From Flavobacterium sp. (GTDB lineage: Bacteria > Bacteroidota > Bacteroidia > Flavobacteriales > Flavobacteriaceae): a stretch of DNA of 26,835 nucleotides. Position 1 is the first letter of the stretch, and the number at the start of each line of letters is the position of its first letter. Under the pieces are notes generated by a model. The model ran no database searches and was not told the origin of the DNA. It saw only the letters and a list, made by a program, of their open reading frames with translations. The DNA lies in assembly GCF_021151785.1 (NCBI RefSeq), contig NZ_JAGKWP010000024.1, positions 1-26,835 of the forward strand, read 5' to 3'. Of the stretch, positions 1-7,377 are shown piece by piece. Made by a program: the position numbers and the translations under genes.

Positions 1-448
1 CAACAGCAGCAGTACCTTCAGCTTTCTTACCACCACGACGGCTACGACGAGTCTTCGTAGTTTTTTCTTCTGCCGAAGTCAATAATGCTTCGTTATAATC
101 AACCAATTCAATCAAGGCAACTTCAGCGTTATCACCAAAACGTGTACCTAATTTGATGATACGAGTATAACCACCGTTACGGTTAGCTACTTTCTCAGCA
201 ATCTCACCAAATAATGTTTTGATAGCTTCTTTGTCTTGTAGGTAAGCAAACACTGTTCTACGAGAGTGAGTGCTGTCATTTTTTGATTTCGTAATCAAAG
301 GCTCAACATATTTACGCAATTCTTTAGCTTTAGCCAAAGTAGTTTCAATACGTTTGTACTGAATTAAAGAAATAGCTAAGTTTTTCAATAACGCATCTCT
401 GTGCGAATGTGTTCTACCTAAATGATTGGTTTTGTTACCGTGTCTCAT
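1..448 (-). CDS. rplQ: 50S ribosomal protein L17 (3' end cut by window edge)
   Basis: Large-subunit protein that binds 23S rRNA near the base of the peptide exit tunnel. The ATG at 448 opens with MRHGNKTNHLGRTHSHR, the signature start of bacterial L17, followed by the helical body (RDALLKNLAISLIQYKRIET). 149 codons are visible without a stop. The last 26 or so are Lys/Arg-rich (KTTKTRRSRRGGKK), the C-terminal tail typical of Bacteroidota L17 and absent from the shorter E. coli protein. It is the last gene of the alpha-operon order rpsM-rpsK-rpsD-rpoA-rplQ. A 157-base gap carrying a terminator-like hairpin separates it from rpoA. I see no TAnnTTTG promoter in that gap, so expression probably depends on read-through. 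Identity is certain; the C-terminus is not in the window. Confidence 0.97.
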   Translation of the reverse strand, partial: MRHGNKTNHLGRTHSHRDALLKNLAISLIQYKRIETTLAKAKELRKYVEPLITKSKNDSTHSRRTVFAYLQDKEAIKTLFGEIAEKVANRNGGYTRIIKLGTRFGDNAEVALIELVDYNEALLTSAEEKTTKTRRSRRGGKKAEGTAAV

Positions 449-561
449 TGTAATAAATTTCGTAAGTAACGGTCAGAATATCCTACGCAGTCTTGGGTAT
501 CCCACCTATTACGATTAATAATTGTTTTATTCGAATACTGCGGTTTCGATTATACAAAAAA

Positions 562-595
562 TTCCCCTCCGCTATGGTTTGCATAAGGAGGGGAA
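562..595 (-). terminator. Intrinsic terminator-like hairpin between rpoA and rplQ
   Basis: A perfect 9-bp GC-rich stem (562-570 pairs with 587-595; arm ttcccctcc) is extended by an inner 4-bp stem (573-576 with 582-585) around a 5-base loop. On the minus strand the stem is followed directly by a run of six T. Structure plus U-tract is what an intrinsic terminator needs. It lies 11 bases after the rpoA stop but upstream of rplQ, so it may partly attenuate rplQ rather than end the operon. A 3'-end stabilising or processing hairpin is the alternative. Confidence 0.75.
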
Positions 596-605
596 AGAAT
601 CAATA

Positions 606-1598
606 TCAATCTTCGTCTAATTTATACTTTTGCACGTCCATTCCGAAATGCAAACCTTTATCAGCTACTAATTGCTCTAACTCAGTCAATGATTTTTTAC
701 CGAAATTGCGGAATTTCATCATGTCAGCAACTTCTAGTCTTGCTAGGTCGCCTAATGTACGAATATCGGCAGATTTCAAACAGTTGTACGCACGAACCGA
801 CAAGTCAAGGTCTTGAAGAGAAGTTTTCAATAGCTTACGCATATGCAAGAATTCTTCATCAACAATATTATCTTCGTCATCTTTTTTGGTATCAAATACC
901 ATGTTTTCGTCCGTAAACTTCAAGAAGTGCTGTATCAAGATATGCGCTGCTTCTTGTAAAGCTCTTTCTGGGTGGATCGAACCATCTGTTTTGATTTCAA
1001 GCAAAAGTTTTTCGTAGTCAGTACGTTGCTCTACACGTGTATTTTCTATGCTATACTTCACATTTTTGATTGGAGTGTAGATTGAATCGATTGCAATTAA
1101 GCCAATCGGTGCATCTTTAGGTTTGTTTTCCTCTGCAGGAACATAACCTCTACCTTTTTCGATAGTAAGTTCCAAATTGATATTAGTTTTATTATCTAGA
1201 TTACAAATTACTAATTCCGGATTTAAAACTTGAAAACCTGAAATAAATTTTTGGAAATCTCCAGCAGTAATTTGATCTTTTCCAGATAAAGAAATCGAAA
1301 CAGATTCATTATCTATATCTTCTATCTGACGTTTAAAACGTACTTGTTTTAAGTTTAAGATAATTTCTGTTACATCCTCTACTACTCCAGCGATGGTTGA
1401 AAATTCATGTTCAACACCATCAATTTTTACAGAAGTAATAGCAAAACCTTCAAGTGAAGAAAGTAAAACTCTTCTTAGTGCGTTACCAACAGTCAATCCA
1501 TAACCAGGTTCCAAAGGTCTAAATTCAAATTTACCTTCGAAATCCGTAGAATCGATCATGATAACTTTATCGGGCTTTTGAAAATTAAATATTGCCAT
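606..1598 (-). CDS. rpoA: DNA-directed RNA polymerase subunit alpha
   Basis: Scaffold subunit: two copies dimerise and nucleate beta and beta' assembly. At 330 aa it is the usual length. The N-terminal assembly domain (about 1-235) contains the conserved EPGYGLTVGNALRRVLLSS segment (30-48) with the Arg pair used for beta contact. An acidic linker (239-249) leads to the C-terminal DNA/activator-binding domain (about 255-325). There SVRAYNCLK keeps the Arg (269) and Asn (272) that contact UP-element DNA in E. coli, and the helix-hairpin-helix GKKSLTELEQL starts at 300. The gene follows rpsD after a 17-base gap and precedes rplQ. The start is fixed by MAIFNFQKP, a common Bacteroidota beginning. 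Nothing in it looks damaged. Confidence 0.99.
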   Translation of the reverse strand: MAIFNFQKPDKVIMIDSTDFEGKFEFRPLEPGYGLTVGNALRRVLLSSLEGFAITSVKIDGVEHEFSTIAGVVEDVTEIILNLKQVRFKRQIEDIDNESVSISLSGKDQITAGDFQKFISGFQVLNPELVICNLDNKTNINLELTIEKGRGYVPAEENKPKDAPIGLIAIDSIYTPIKNVKYSIENTRVEQRTDYEKLLLEIKTDGSIHPERALQEAAHILIQHFLKFTDENMVFDTKKDDEDNIVDEEFLHMRKLLKTSLQDLDLSVRAYNCLKSADIRTLGDLARLEVADMMKFRNFGKKSLTELEQLVADKGLHFGMDVQKYKLDED

Positions 1599-1615
1599 AT
1601 TTCGACTAATGTCTA

Positions 1616-2221
1616 TTATTTGTTATACAACTCAACGATTAGTTGCTCTTTAATATTTTCAGGAATTTGAAGTCTTTGAGGTACAGCAACAAAAGTACCT
1701 TCTTTAGTATCATTATTCCAAGTAATCCACTCATAAACAGTAGATGAATTAGCTAAAGAACGCTCAATTGCCTCAAGAGATTTTGATTTTTCACGAACTG
1801 CAACTTTGTCACCTGGTTTTAATTGATAAGATGGAATATTAACCACTTCACCATTCACAGTAATATGTCTGTGAGAAACCAACTGACGAGCACCTCTACG
1901 AGATGGAGCAATACCCATTCTGTAAACAACATTATCTAAACGTGATTCACATAACTGTAAAAGGATTTCACCTGTTACACCTGAAGCAGCAGAAGCTTTT
2001 TCAAAAAGGTTTCTGAATTGACGCTCTAAAATACCATAAGTATATTTAGCTTTTTGTTTTTCCATTAACTGAACTGCGTATTCAGATTTTTTACCTCTTC
2101 TTTTAGCTAAACCATGTTGCCCTGGAGGGTAATTTCTTTTTTCGAATGATCTATCTTCACCGAAAATAGCTTCGCCGAATTTACGGGCGATTTTTGTTTT
2201 TGGACCAGTATATCTTGCCAT
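1616..2221 (-). CDS. rpsD: 30S ribosomal protein S4
   Basis: Primary 16S rRNA-binding protein that nucleates the 30S body and, in several phyla, represses its own mRNA. 201 aa. The N-terminus has the KRNYPPGQHG motif (28-37) and no CxxC zinc knuckle, so this is the zinc-independent form. The S4 RNA-binding domain spans about 91-155 (CESRLDNVVYRMG, then RRGARQLVSHRHITVNG). It follows rpsK after an 87-base gap that contains a nested stem-loop, unusual in an operon where gaps are mostly under 20 bases. This suggests S4 feedback acts here rather than at rpsM as in E. coli. Confidence 0.99.
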   Translation of the reverse strand: MARYTGPKTKIARKFGEAIFGEDRSFEKRNYPPGQHGLAKRRGKKSEYAVQLMEKQKAKYTYGILERQFRNLFEKASAASGVTGEILLQLCESRLDNVVYRMGIAPSRRGARQLVSHRHITVNGEVVNIPSYQLKPGDKVAVREKSKSLEAIERSLANSSTVYEWITWNNDTKEGTFVAVPQRLQIPENIKEQLIVELYNK

Positions 2222-2237
2222 TTCTAAAATTTAAAAT

Positions 2238-2290
2238 AAGGTAGGGATTATGAATTAAGGTCTTTCCTTCGATAATCTAATTCCTACCTT
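2238..2290 (-). promoter_or_regulatory. Nested stem-loop leader before rpsD (candidate S4-binding autoregulatory leader)
   Basis: The outer arms 2238-2250 and 2278-2290 pair over 13 positions with a single mismatch (mRNA arms aaggtaggaatta / taatccctacctt). Inside, a 4-bp stem (aagg/cctt) closes a short A-rich loop. The element sits 16 bases upstream of the rpsD ATG. Published comparative work describes ribosomal leader motifs upstream of rpsD in Flavobacteria and Bacteroidia; position and size fit such a leader. I could not align it to a covariance model, so the family assignment is inference. Confidence 0.65.
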
Positions 2291-2308
2291 TGTTATACTT
2301 AATAATTA

Positions 2309-2692
2309 TTAAACTCTTCTTCTCTTAGGAGGACGACATCCATTGTGAGGCATTGGAGTTACATCGATAATTTCAGTAACTTCAATTCCACCATTGTGAA
2401 TTGATCTAATTGCAGATTCTCTTCCGTTTCCAGGACCTTTTACGTAAACTTTTACTTTTTTAAGTCCAGCTTCAAGAGCTACTTTTGCACAATCTTCAGC
2501 TGCCATTTGAGCTGCATAAGGAGTATTCTTTTTAGAACCTCTAAAGCCCATTTTACCTGCAGAAGACCAAGAAATTACTTCACCTTTCTTGTTTGTTAAA
2601 GAAATGATGATGTTATTAAAAGTAGCGTTAATATGCGCTTCTCCAGAAGACTCAACGATAACTTTACGTTTTTTTGTAGTTGCCTTAGCCAT
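2309..2692 (-). CDS. rpsK: 30S ribosomal protein S11
   Basis: Platform protein of the 30S subunit that contacts mRNA near the E site and partners with S7 and S18. 127 aa. The core contains NATFNNIIISLTNKKG and FRGSKKNTPYAAQMAAE. The C-terminus is the nearly invariant DVTPMPHNGCRPPKRRRV, which confirms both identity and an intact end. It starts 12 bases after the rpsM stop, as part of the alpha-operon block. The upstream sequence is AT-rich without a Shine-Dalgarno motif. Confidence 0.99.
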   Translation of the reverse strand: MAKATTKKRKVIVESSGEAHINATFNNIIISLTNKKGEVISWSSAGKMGFRGSKKNTPYAAQMAAEDCAKVALEAGLKKVKVYVKGPGNGRESAIRSIHNGGIEVTEIIDVTPMPHNGCRPPKRRRV

Positions 2693-2704
2693 ATTACTTA
2701 CTTA

Positions 2705-3079
2705 TTATTTAGTTGCTTTTTTCTTGTTAGCAACAGTTTTTCTTTTACCTTTTCTTGTTCTCGAGTTATTCTTAGTTCTTTGTCCTCTTAATGGTAATCC
2801 AGCTCTATGACGGATACCTCTTTGACAACCGATATCCATTAAACGTTTGATGTTTAATTGGATTTCAGAACGTAACTCACCTTCGATTTTGAATGAACCA
2901 ACAGCTTCACGGATTGCTCCAATTTCGTCGTCATTCCAATCAGATACTTTCTTATCTTGGCTTACTTGAGCTTTTTCTAAAATCTCAGTAGCTCTGCTTT
3001 TTCCAATACCGAAAATGTATGTTAAAGCAATAATTCCTCTTTTGTTTTTAGGTATATCTACCCCTGCAATTCTTGCCAT
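2705..3079 (-). CDS. rpsM: 30S ribosomal protein S13
   Basis: Head protein of the small subunit that forms the S13-L5 inter-subunit bridge and contacts P-site tRNA through its basic tail. 124 aa. It begins MARIAGVDIPKNKRG and includes the helix-two-turn-helix stretch around TYIFGIGKSRA. The conserved IRHRAGLPLRGQRT motif is followed by a Lys/Arg-rich C-terminal extension. It lies 2 bases after rpmJ, so the two are almost certainly translationally coupled. No separate leader exists ahead of it, unlike the E. coli alpha operon where S4 acts upstream of rpsM. Confidence 0.99.
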   Translation of the reverse strand: MARIAGVDIPKNKRGIIALTYIFGIGKSRATEILEKAQVSQDKKVSDWNDDEIGAIREAVGSFKIEGELRSEIQLNIKRLMDIGCQRGIRHRAGLPLRGQRTKNNSRTRKGKRKTVANKKKATK

Positions 3080-3081
3080 AA

Positions 3082-3198
3082 TTATCCTTGTCTTTGTTTA
3101 AATCTAGGATTCTTTTTATTAATAACGTATAATCTACCTTTTCTACGCACGATAATACATTCTGCGCTTCTTTTTTTAACTGATGCTCTTACTTTCAT
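3082..3198 (-). CDS. rpmJ: 50S ribosomal protein L36, zinc-free form
   Basis: A 38-aa protein of the large subunit near the 23S domain II/V interface. Translating from the ATG at 3198 gives MKVRASVKKRSAECIIVRRK, then a Lys/Arg-rich half ending PRFKQRQG before TAA. The frame and the KQRQG end match L36. The zinc-ribbon residues of the C+ form (CxxC...C...H) are missing: only one Cys remains, Asn replaces the third Cys position and Phe replaces the His. It is therefore the C-minus type and needs no zinc. It sits between infA (11-base gap) and rpsM (2-base gap), its standard place. Confidence 0.97.
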   Translation of the reverse strand: MKVRASVKKRSAECIIVRRKGRLYVINKKNPRFKQRQG

Positions 3199-3209
3199 TT
3201 TAATAGCCT

Positions 3210-3425
3210 TTAGTATCTATAAGTAATTCTAGCTTTGGATAAGTCATAAGGGCTCATTTCAAGTTTAACCTTGTCCCCTGGTAATAACTTAATATAATGC
3301 ATACGCATTTTACCAGAGATATGAGCAATTACAACGTGTCCGTTTTCTAACTCTACACGGAACATTGCATTTGACAATGCTTCTACTATTGTTCCGTCTT
3401 GTTCTATTGCTGATTGTTTTGCCAT
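3210..3425 (-). CDS. infA: Translation initiation factor IF-1
   Basis: Small OB-fold (S1-like) protein that occupies the 30S A site during initiation together with IF-2 and IF-3. 71 aa, essentially the family length of 72. It starts MAKQSAIEQDGTIVEALSNA and carries the five-strand pattern FRVELENGHVVIAHISGKMR...LLPGDKV, ending ARITYRY. It starts 5 bases after secY ends. The secY-infA-rpmJ order lacks the adk and map genes found at this point in many Gram-positive genomes. Confidence 0.98.
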   Translation of the reverse strand: MAKQSAIEQDGTIVEALSNAMFRVELENGHVVIAHISGKMRMHYIKLLPGDKVKLEMSPYDLSKARITYRY

Positions 3426-3430
3426 GTTTA

Positions 3431-4777
3431 TTAAGCTACAGCTTTTCTATTTTTACCTGTTTTCATTAAGCCATCATAATGTCTATTTAACAAATAAGAA
3501 TTAATTTGTTGAATAGTATCGATTGCAACTCCAACCATAATGATTAATGAAGTACCTCCATAAAAATATGCCCAAGCCCCTTGAACGTTAAGCAAACCAT
3601 GAATAATAGCAGGGAACACAGCTATTAACGCTAGGAATACAGAACCAGGGAACGTGATCAATGACATCAATTTATCAAGAAAATCTCCAGTTTCAGCACC
3701 AGGTTTTACACCTGGAATAAAACCACCACTTCTTTTTAAATCATCAGCCATCTTATTTGTAGGCACCGTTATGGCGGTGTAAAAATACGTAAAAATTATA
3801 ATTAATAAAGCAAAAACTATATTATAAACTAATCCGAAAGGATCTTTAAACATATTTGAAATGCTTAAAGCCGTGTCAGACTTTGATAATCCAGCGATTG
3901 CAGCAGGTATAAACATAATTGCTTGAGCAAAAATGATTGGCATTACACCAGCAGAATTCAATTTTAAAGGGATAAATTGACGATTATCACCTAAAGAATC
4001 AACTTCGAAATCACCAGAAACAGATCTTCTAGCATATTGAACCTGTACTTTTCTTAATGCCATTACTAATAAAATACAAGCTATTATTACTAATAACCAT
4101 ATAATAATTTCAATAACGATTTTCATTATACCTCCATTATTCTGAGATACTGATGATGAAATTTCTTGTATAAATGCTTGAGGCATTCTAGCTAAAATTC
4201 CAACCATGATTAATAATGAAATACCATTTCCTATACCTTTTTCAGTTATTCTTTCGCCTAACCACATAGCAAAAATGGTACCTGTTACTATAATTAAAAC
4301 AGAACTGAATAATGGGAAGAAACTAAAGAAGTCGTTATTGAATGCATCACCTGGTAAGGTATTTTTTAAATTATAAATATAACCAGGACCTTGTACTAGG
4401 GTAATACCTATTGTTAACCAACGAGTAATTTGATTCAATTTCTTTCTACCACTTTCACCATCTTTTTGAAGTTTTTGCAAATAAGGAATAGCAATCCCCA
4501 TTAACTGTACAACAATAGATGCAGAGATGTATGGCATTATACCCAACGCAAAAATAGATGCTTCAGAAAAAGCACCTCCTGTGAATACGTTGATTAACCA
4601 ACCAATACCACCTTCTGTTTGGTTAGTAAGATTTTGTAGTTTGGTCGCATCAATTCCAGGTAATGTTACTTGTGAACCAAAACGGTACACAAGTAATATT
4701 CCTAGAGTTACTAAAATTTTATTTTTTAGTTCTTCGATTTTCCAAACATTGACTAATGAATCTATAAATTTCTTCAT
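3431..4777 (-). CDS. secY: Protein translocase subunit SecY
   Basis: Pore-forming subunit of the inner-membrane Sec translocon (with SecE and SecG) through which SecA-driven or ribosome-coupled proteins pass. 448 aa with about ten hydrophobic segments, the first at about 22-40. Recognisable signatures are the plug region after TM1, ITEKGIGNGISLLIMVGI in mid-protein, and RSGGFIPGVKPG before the late TM helices. The cytosolic tail is basic (HYDGLMKTGKNRKAVA). It sits between rplO (12-base gap) and infA (5-base gap), the standard spc-operon position, which links translocon supply to ribosome synthesis. Confidence 0.98.
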   Translation of the reverse strand: MKKFIDSLVNVWKIEELKNKILVTLGILLVYRFGSQVTLPGIDATKLQNLTNQTEGGIGWLINVFTGGAFSEASIFALGIMPYISASIVVQLMGIAIPYLQKLQKDGESGRKKLNQITRWLTIGITLVQGPGYIYNLKNTLPGDAFNNDFFSFFPLFSSVLIIVTGTIFAMWLGERITEKGIGNGISLLIMVGILARMPQAFIQEISSSVSQNNGGIMKIVIEIIIWLLVIIACILLVMALRKVQVQYARRSVSGDFEVDSLGDNRQFIPLKLNSAGVMPIIFAQAIMFIPAAIAGLSKSDTALSISNMFKDPFGLVYNIVFALLIIIFTYFYTAITVPTNKMADDLKRSGGFIPGVKPGAETGDFLDKLMSLITFPGSVFLALIAVFPAIIHGLLNVQGAWAYFYGGTSLIIMVGVAIDTIQQINSYLLNRHYDGLMKTGKNRKAVA

Positions 4778-4789
4778 CTTGTTTAAGAA

Positions 4790-5242
4790 TTATAAAGTTA
4801 CTGCTTCACCACCAGCCGCTTCGATAGCAGCTTTAGCTGTTGCTGTAAATTTGTGAGCACTTACTTTTAGTTTAGCTTTTAGCTCACCTCTTCCTAAAAT
4901 CTTAACCAAGCTATTTTTAGTAGCTAAACGATTATCAACTAATACTGCAAAATCTACAGTATCTGTAATGATACCATTATCAACTAAATTTTGTAAAGTA
5001 TCTAAGTTTACCCCTTGATATTCTACTCTATTGATATTATTGAAACCAAATTTTGGAACTCTTCTTTGTAACGGCATTTGACCACCTTCAAAACCAATTT
5101 TCTTAGAGTAACCAGAACGTGATTTAGCTCCTTTGTGACCTCTTGTAGAAGTACCACCTTTTCCAGAACCTTGTCCTCTACCTACTCTTTTATTTTGGTT
5201 GTGAGTTGACCCTTCAGCCGGTTGTAAGTTACTTAAATTCAT
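4790..5242 (-). CDS. rplO: 50S ribosomal protein L15
   Basis: Late-assembly large-subunit protein whose extended N-terminus threads into 23S rRNA. 150 aa. The first 60 residues are Gly/Lys/Arg-rich (RVGRGQGSGKGGTSTRGHKG), the hallmark of L15. The globular C-terminal half ends in a small hydrophobic domain (FTATAKAAIEAAGGEAV). The start MNLSNLQPAEGS is the usual bacterial one. Gaps are 11 bases to rpmD upstream and 12 to secY downstream. Confidence 0.99.
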   Translation of the reverse strand: MNLSNLQPAEGSTHNQNKRVGRGQGSGKGGTSTRGHKGAKSRSGYSKKIGFEGGQMPLQRRVPKFGFNNINRVEYQGVNLDTLQNLVDNGIITDTVDFAVLVDNRLATKNSLVKILGRGELKAKLKVSAHKFTATAKAAIEAAGGEAVTL

Positions 5243-5253
5243 AACTATTAGTG

Positions 5254-5436
5254 TTATTTAGTTTCTTCAACAGAAACTAAGTGTTTAACTTTATTTACCA
5301 TTCCAAGGATAGCAGGATTTGCATCATGCTCAACAACTTGCCCCATTTTACGCAAACCAAGAGCAACTAATGTTTTCTTTTGATCAGCAGGACAGTTGAT
5401 TTTACTTCTTACTTGTTTTACTAAAATTTTTGCCAT
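5254..5436 (-). CDS. rpmD: 50S ribosomal protein L30
   Basis: Small alpha/beta large-subunit protein, 60 aa, the usual bacterial length. Features are VKQVRSKINCPADQKKTLVALGLRKMGQVV followed by a short second half ending HLVSVEET. L30 is dispensable or absent in some phyla, so its presence is informative. It starts 14 bases after rpsE and precedes rplO by 11 bases, in the spc-operon order. Confidence 0.97.
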   Translation of the reverse strand: MAKILVKQVRSKINCPADQKKTLVALGLRKMGQVVEHDANPAILGMVNKVKHLVSVEETK

Positions 5437-5450
5437 GATTCCTTGTATTA

Positions 5451-5975
5451 TTAACCTTTGAATACTTTGTCTAATGATACACCTCTTTGCTTAGCAACAG
5501 TTGCAGCACTTCTCATTTGTAATAAAGCATCAAATGTTGCTTTTACTACATTGTGAGGATTAGATGAACCTTGAGATTTAGATAACACATCATGAACACC
5601 AACCGACTCTAATACCGCACGTACAGCACCACCAGCAATTACTCCAGTACCGTGAGACGCAGGCATTAAAAATACTCTAGCACCACCAAATTTACCTTTT
5701 TGCTCATGAGGAACTGAATGTCCACTTAAAGGAATTCTAACCAAATTCTTCTTAGCATCTTCCACTGCTTTAGCAATTGCTTCAGAAACATCTTTAGATT
5801 TTCCCAAACCATGACCAACTACTCCATGCTCATCACCTACTACAACGATAGCAGAGAATCCAAATGCTCTACCTCCTTTAGTAACTTTAGTAACACGATT
5901 AACACTTACCAAACGATCTTTTAATTCAAGACCAGCTGGTTTTACTAGTTCTACGTTTTTATAATTGTGATACAT
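5451..5975 (-). CDS. rpsE: 30S ribosomal protein S5
   Basis: Small-subunit protein at the mRNA entry/decoding shoulder, important for fidelity and for the spectinomycin site. 174 aa. The N-terminal double-stranded-RNA-binding-like domain holds LVSVNRVTKVTKGGRAFGF, including the loop where resistance changes occur in other species; I see no obvious insertion or deletion there. Next come GHGLGKSKDVSEAIAKAVED and the C-terminal domain with SGHSVPHEQKGKFG and HGTGVIAGGAVRAVLE. It follows rplR by 7 bases. Confidence 0.99.
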   Translation of the reverse strand: MYHNYKNVELVKPAGLELKDRLVSVNRVTKVTKGGRAFGFSAIVVVGDEHGVVGHGLGKSKDVSEAIAKAVEDAKKNLVRIPLSGHSVPHEQKGKFGGARVFLMPASHGTGVIAGGAVRAVLESVGVHDVLSKSQGSSNPHNVVKATFDALLQMRSAATVAKQRGVSLDKVFKG

Positions 5976-5982
5976 ATCCTAA

Positions 5983-6333
5983 TTAGAATTTAAGTCCAGC
6001 TTCTCTAGCTCCATCAGCTAATGATTTAACACGTCCATGATATAAGTTTCCACCTCTATCAAAAGAGATAGTAGTTATACCAGCTTGTAGAGCTTTTTCA
6101 GCTATCAATTTACCCACTGCATTTGCAGTTTCAGTCTTAGTACCTTTAGCAACGGCTTTATCTCTTGATGAAGCTGCAACTAAAGTAACACCGTTTACAT
6201 CATCTATGATTTGCGCATAGATTTCTTTATTACTTCTAAAAACAGAAAGTCTAGGTTGAGCAGCAGTTCCGCTTACAATCTTTCTGATTCTGAACTGTAT
6301 TCTTTGTCTTCTTTCAGATTTTGTTAATGACAT
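5983..6333 (-). CDS. rplR: 50S ribosomal protein L18
   Basis: Binds 5S rRNA together with L5 in the central protuberance. 116 aa. The basic N-terminus (SLTKSERRQRIQFRIRKIV) is followed by the core RLSVFRSNKEIYAQIIDD and the C-terminal FDRGGNLYHGRVKSLADGAREAGL, all characteristic. It lies between rplF (11-base gap) and rpsE (7-base gap), the standard spc-operon position. Confidence 0.99.
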   Translation of the reverse strand: MSLTKSERRQRIQFRIRKIVSGTAAQPRLSVFRSNKEIYAQIIDDVNGVTLVAASSRDKAVAKGTKTETANAVGKLIAEKALQAGITTISFDRGGNLYHGRVKSLADGAREAGLKF

Positions 6334-6344
6334 AACTTTAATTT

Positions 6345-6887
6345 TTAAGCTGATTTACCTGCTTTTCTTCTTAATTCTTCACCAACAAACTTAACTCCTT
6401 TACCTTTGTAAGGCTCAGGCTTACGGAAAGATCTGATTTTCGCAGAAACTTGACCTAATAATTGTTTGTCGAATGAAGTTAACTTCACTATCGGATTTTT
6501 ACCTTTTTCTGAAATGGTTTCTACAATTACTTCAGGAACTATTTCTAATACGATATTGTGAGAGTAACCTAAAGCTAAGTCTAATTTTTGACCCGCATTA
6601 GAAGCTCTGTAACCAACACCTACTAATTCTAATTCTTTTGTGAAACCTTCAGAAACACCAACAATCATATTGTTGATTAATGCACGGTACAATCCGTGTT
6701 TCGCTCTTTCAGTTTTATAATCAGATGAACGCTCAACGATAACTTGGTTATCTTCAATTTTAACCGTTACATCAGAAAATGACTGAGAAAGCTCGCCTAA
6801 TTTTCCTTTTACTGTAACTACAGCATCTTTAACTTCTACAGTTACTCCTGCTGGAATTGCAATTGGATTTTTACCTATTCTTGACAT
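6345..6887 (-). CDS. rplF: 50S ribosomal protein L6
   Basis: Large-subunit protein near the sarcin-ricin loop and GTPase-factor site, built of two repeated alpha/beta domains. 180 aa. It opens MSRIGKNPIAIPAGVTVEV and includes LELVGVGYRAS at the domain join. It ends with the RNA-binding motif PEPYKGKGVKFVGEELRRKAGK, so both ends are intact. Starts 16 bases after rpsH. Confidence 0.99.
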   Translation of the reverse strand: MSRIGKNPIAIPAGVTVEVKDAVVTVKGKLGELSQSFSDVTVKIEDNQVIVERSSDYKTERAKHGLYRALINNMIVGVSEGFTKELELVGVGYRASNAGQKLDLALGYSHNIVLEIVPEVIVETISEKGKNPIVKLTSFDKQLLGQVSAKIRSFRKPEPYKGKGVKFVGEELRRKAGKSA

Positions 6888-6903
6888 TCTCTTGGTCTTT
6901 TTA

Positions 6904-7302
6904 TTAGTATACGTAACAAATTACTTCACCACCAACATTCAATTGTTTAGCTTGTTTACCTGTCATAACACCTTTAGAAGTTGATACGATAGCAATACCT
7001 AAACCATTTAAAATTCTAGGAATGTTAGTTGAACTTGCATATTTACGTAAACCTGGTTTACTAATTCTTTGGATATCTTTGATTACTGACTCTTTAGTGT
7101 CTTTATCGTACTTAAGAGCGATTTTGATGGTACCTTGTACAGTAGCATCTTCAAACTTGTAACTTAAGATATATCCTTGATCGAATAAAATCTTAGTGAT
7201 TTCTTTTTTCAAATTAGAAGCAGGAATTTCTACCACTTTGTGGTTAGCTCTCACTGCATTTCTGATTCTTGTTAAAAAATCTGCAATTGGATCTGTATAC
7301 AT
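6904..7302 (-). CDS. rpsH: 30S ribosomal protein S8
   Basis: Primary 16S rRNA-binding protein (central domain) and, in E. coli, the translational repressor of the spc operon. 132 aa. It starts MYTDPIADFLTRIRNAVRANH and ends with the RNA-binding segment STSKGVMTGKQAKQLNVGGEVICYVY. Unlike its neighbours it is preceded by a 75-base gap that contains a very stable hairpin. If S8 feedback exists in this organism, that element is a reasonable target, although it does not copy the E. coli site, which lies at the start of rplE. Confidence 0.99.
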   Translation of the reverse strand: MYTDPIADFLTRIRNAVRANHKVVEIPASNLKKEITKILFDQGYILSYKFEDATVQGTIKIALKYDKDTKESVIKDIQRISKPGLRKYASSTNIPRILNGLGIAIVSTSKGVMTGKQAKQLNVGGEVICYVY

Positions 7303-7323
7303 AATGTATGAAATTGTGATTAT

Positions 7324-7353
7324 GGTTTTCGATAGGCACTCGCCTATCGAACC
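7324..7353 (-). promoter_or_regulatory. Stable hairpin in the rpsN-rpsH gap
   Basis: Perfect 10-bp arms (7328-7337 and 7342-7351; arm ttcgataggc) close a 4-base loop (gagt on the transcript). On the mRNA, two further G-C pairs form below a two-A bulge. It begins 25 bases before the rpsH ATG and is followed by AAAACC, not a U-run, so it is not an intrinsic terminator. Possible roles are control of rpsH translation, an RNase processing site, or mRNA protection. It is the strongest inverted repeat inside the long rplC-rpoA stretch. Confidence 0.7.
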
Positions 7354-7377
7354 TTTAATCGTTAATATTTAATTTTA

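Noticed and set aside
483..584. A 33-codon minus-strand frame starting in the loop of the rpoA-rplQ hairpin
   Set aside because: It begins inside the terminator stem-loop, resembles no known protein, and a frame this short is expected by chance.
493..916. Two plus-strand open frames (107 aa and 75 aa) opposite rpoA and its downstream gap
   Set aside because: They lie antisense to the certain rpoA gene, have no recognisable family, promoter or start context, and are explained as shadow frames.
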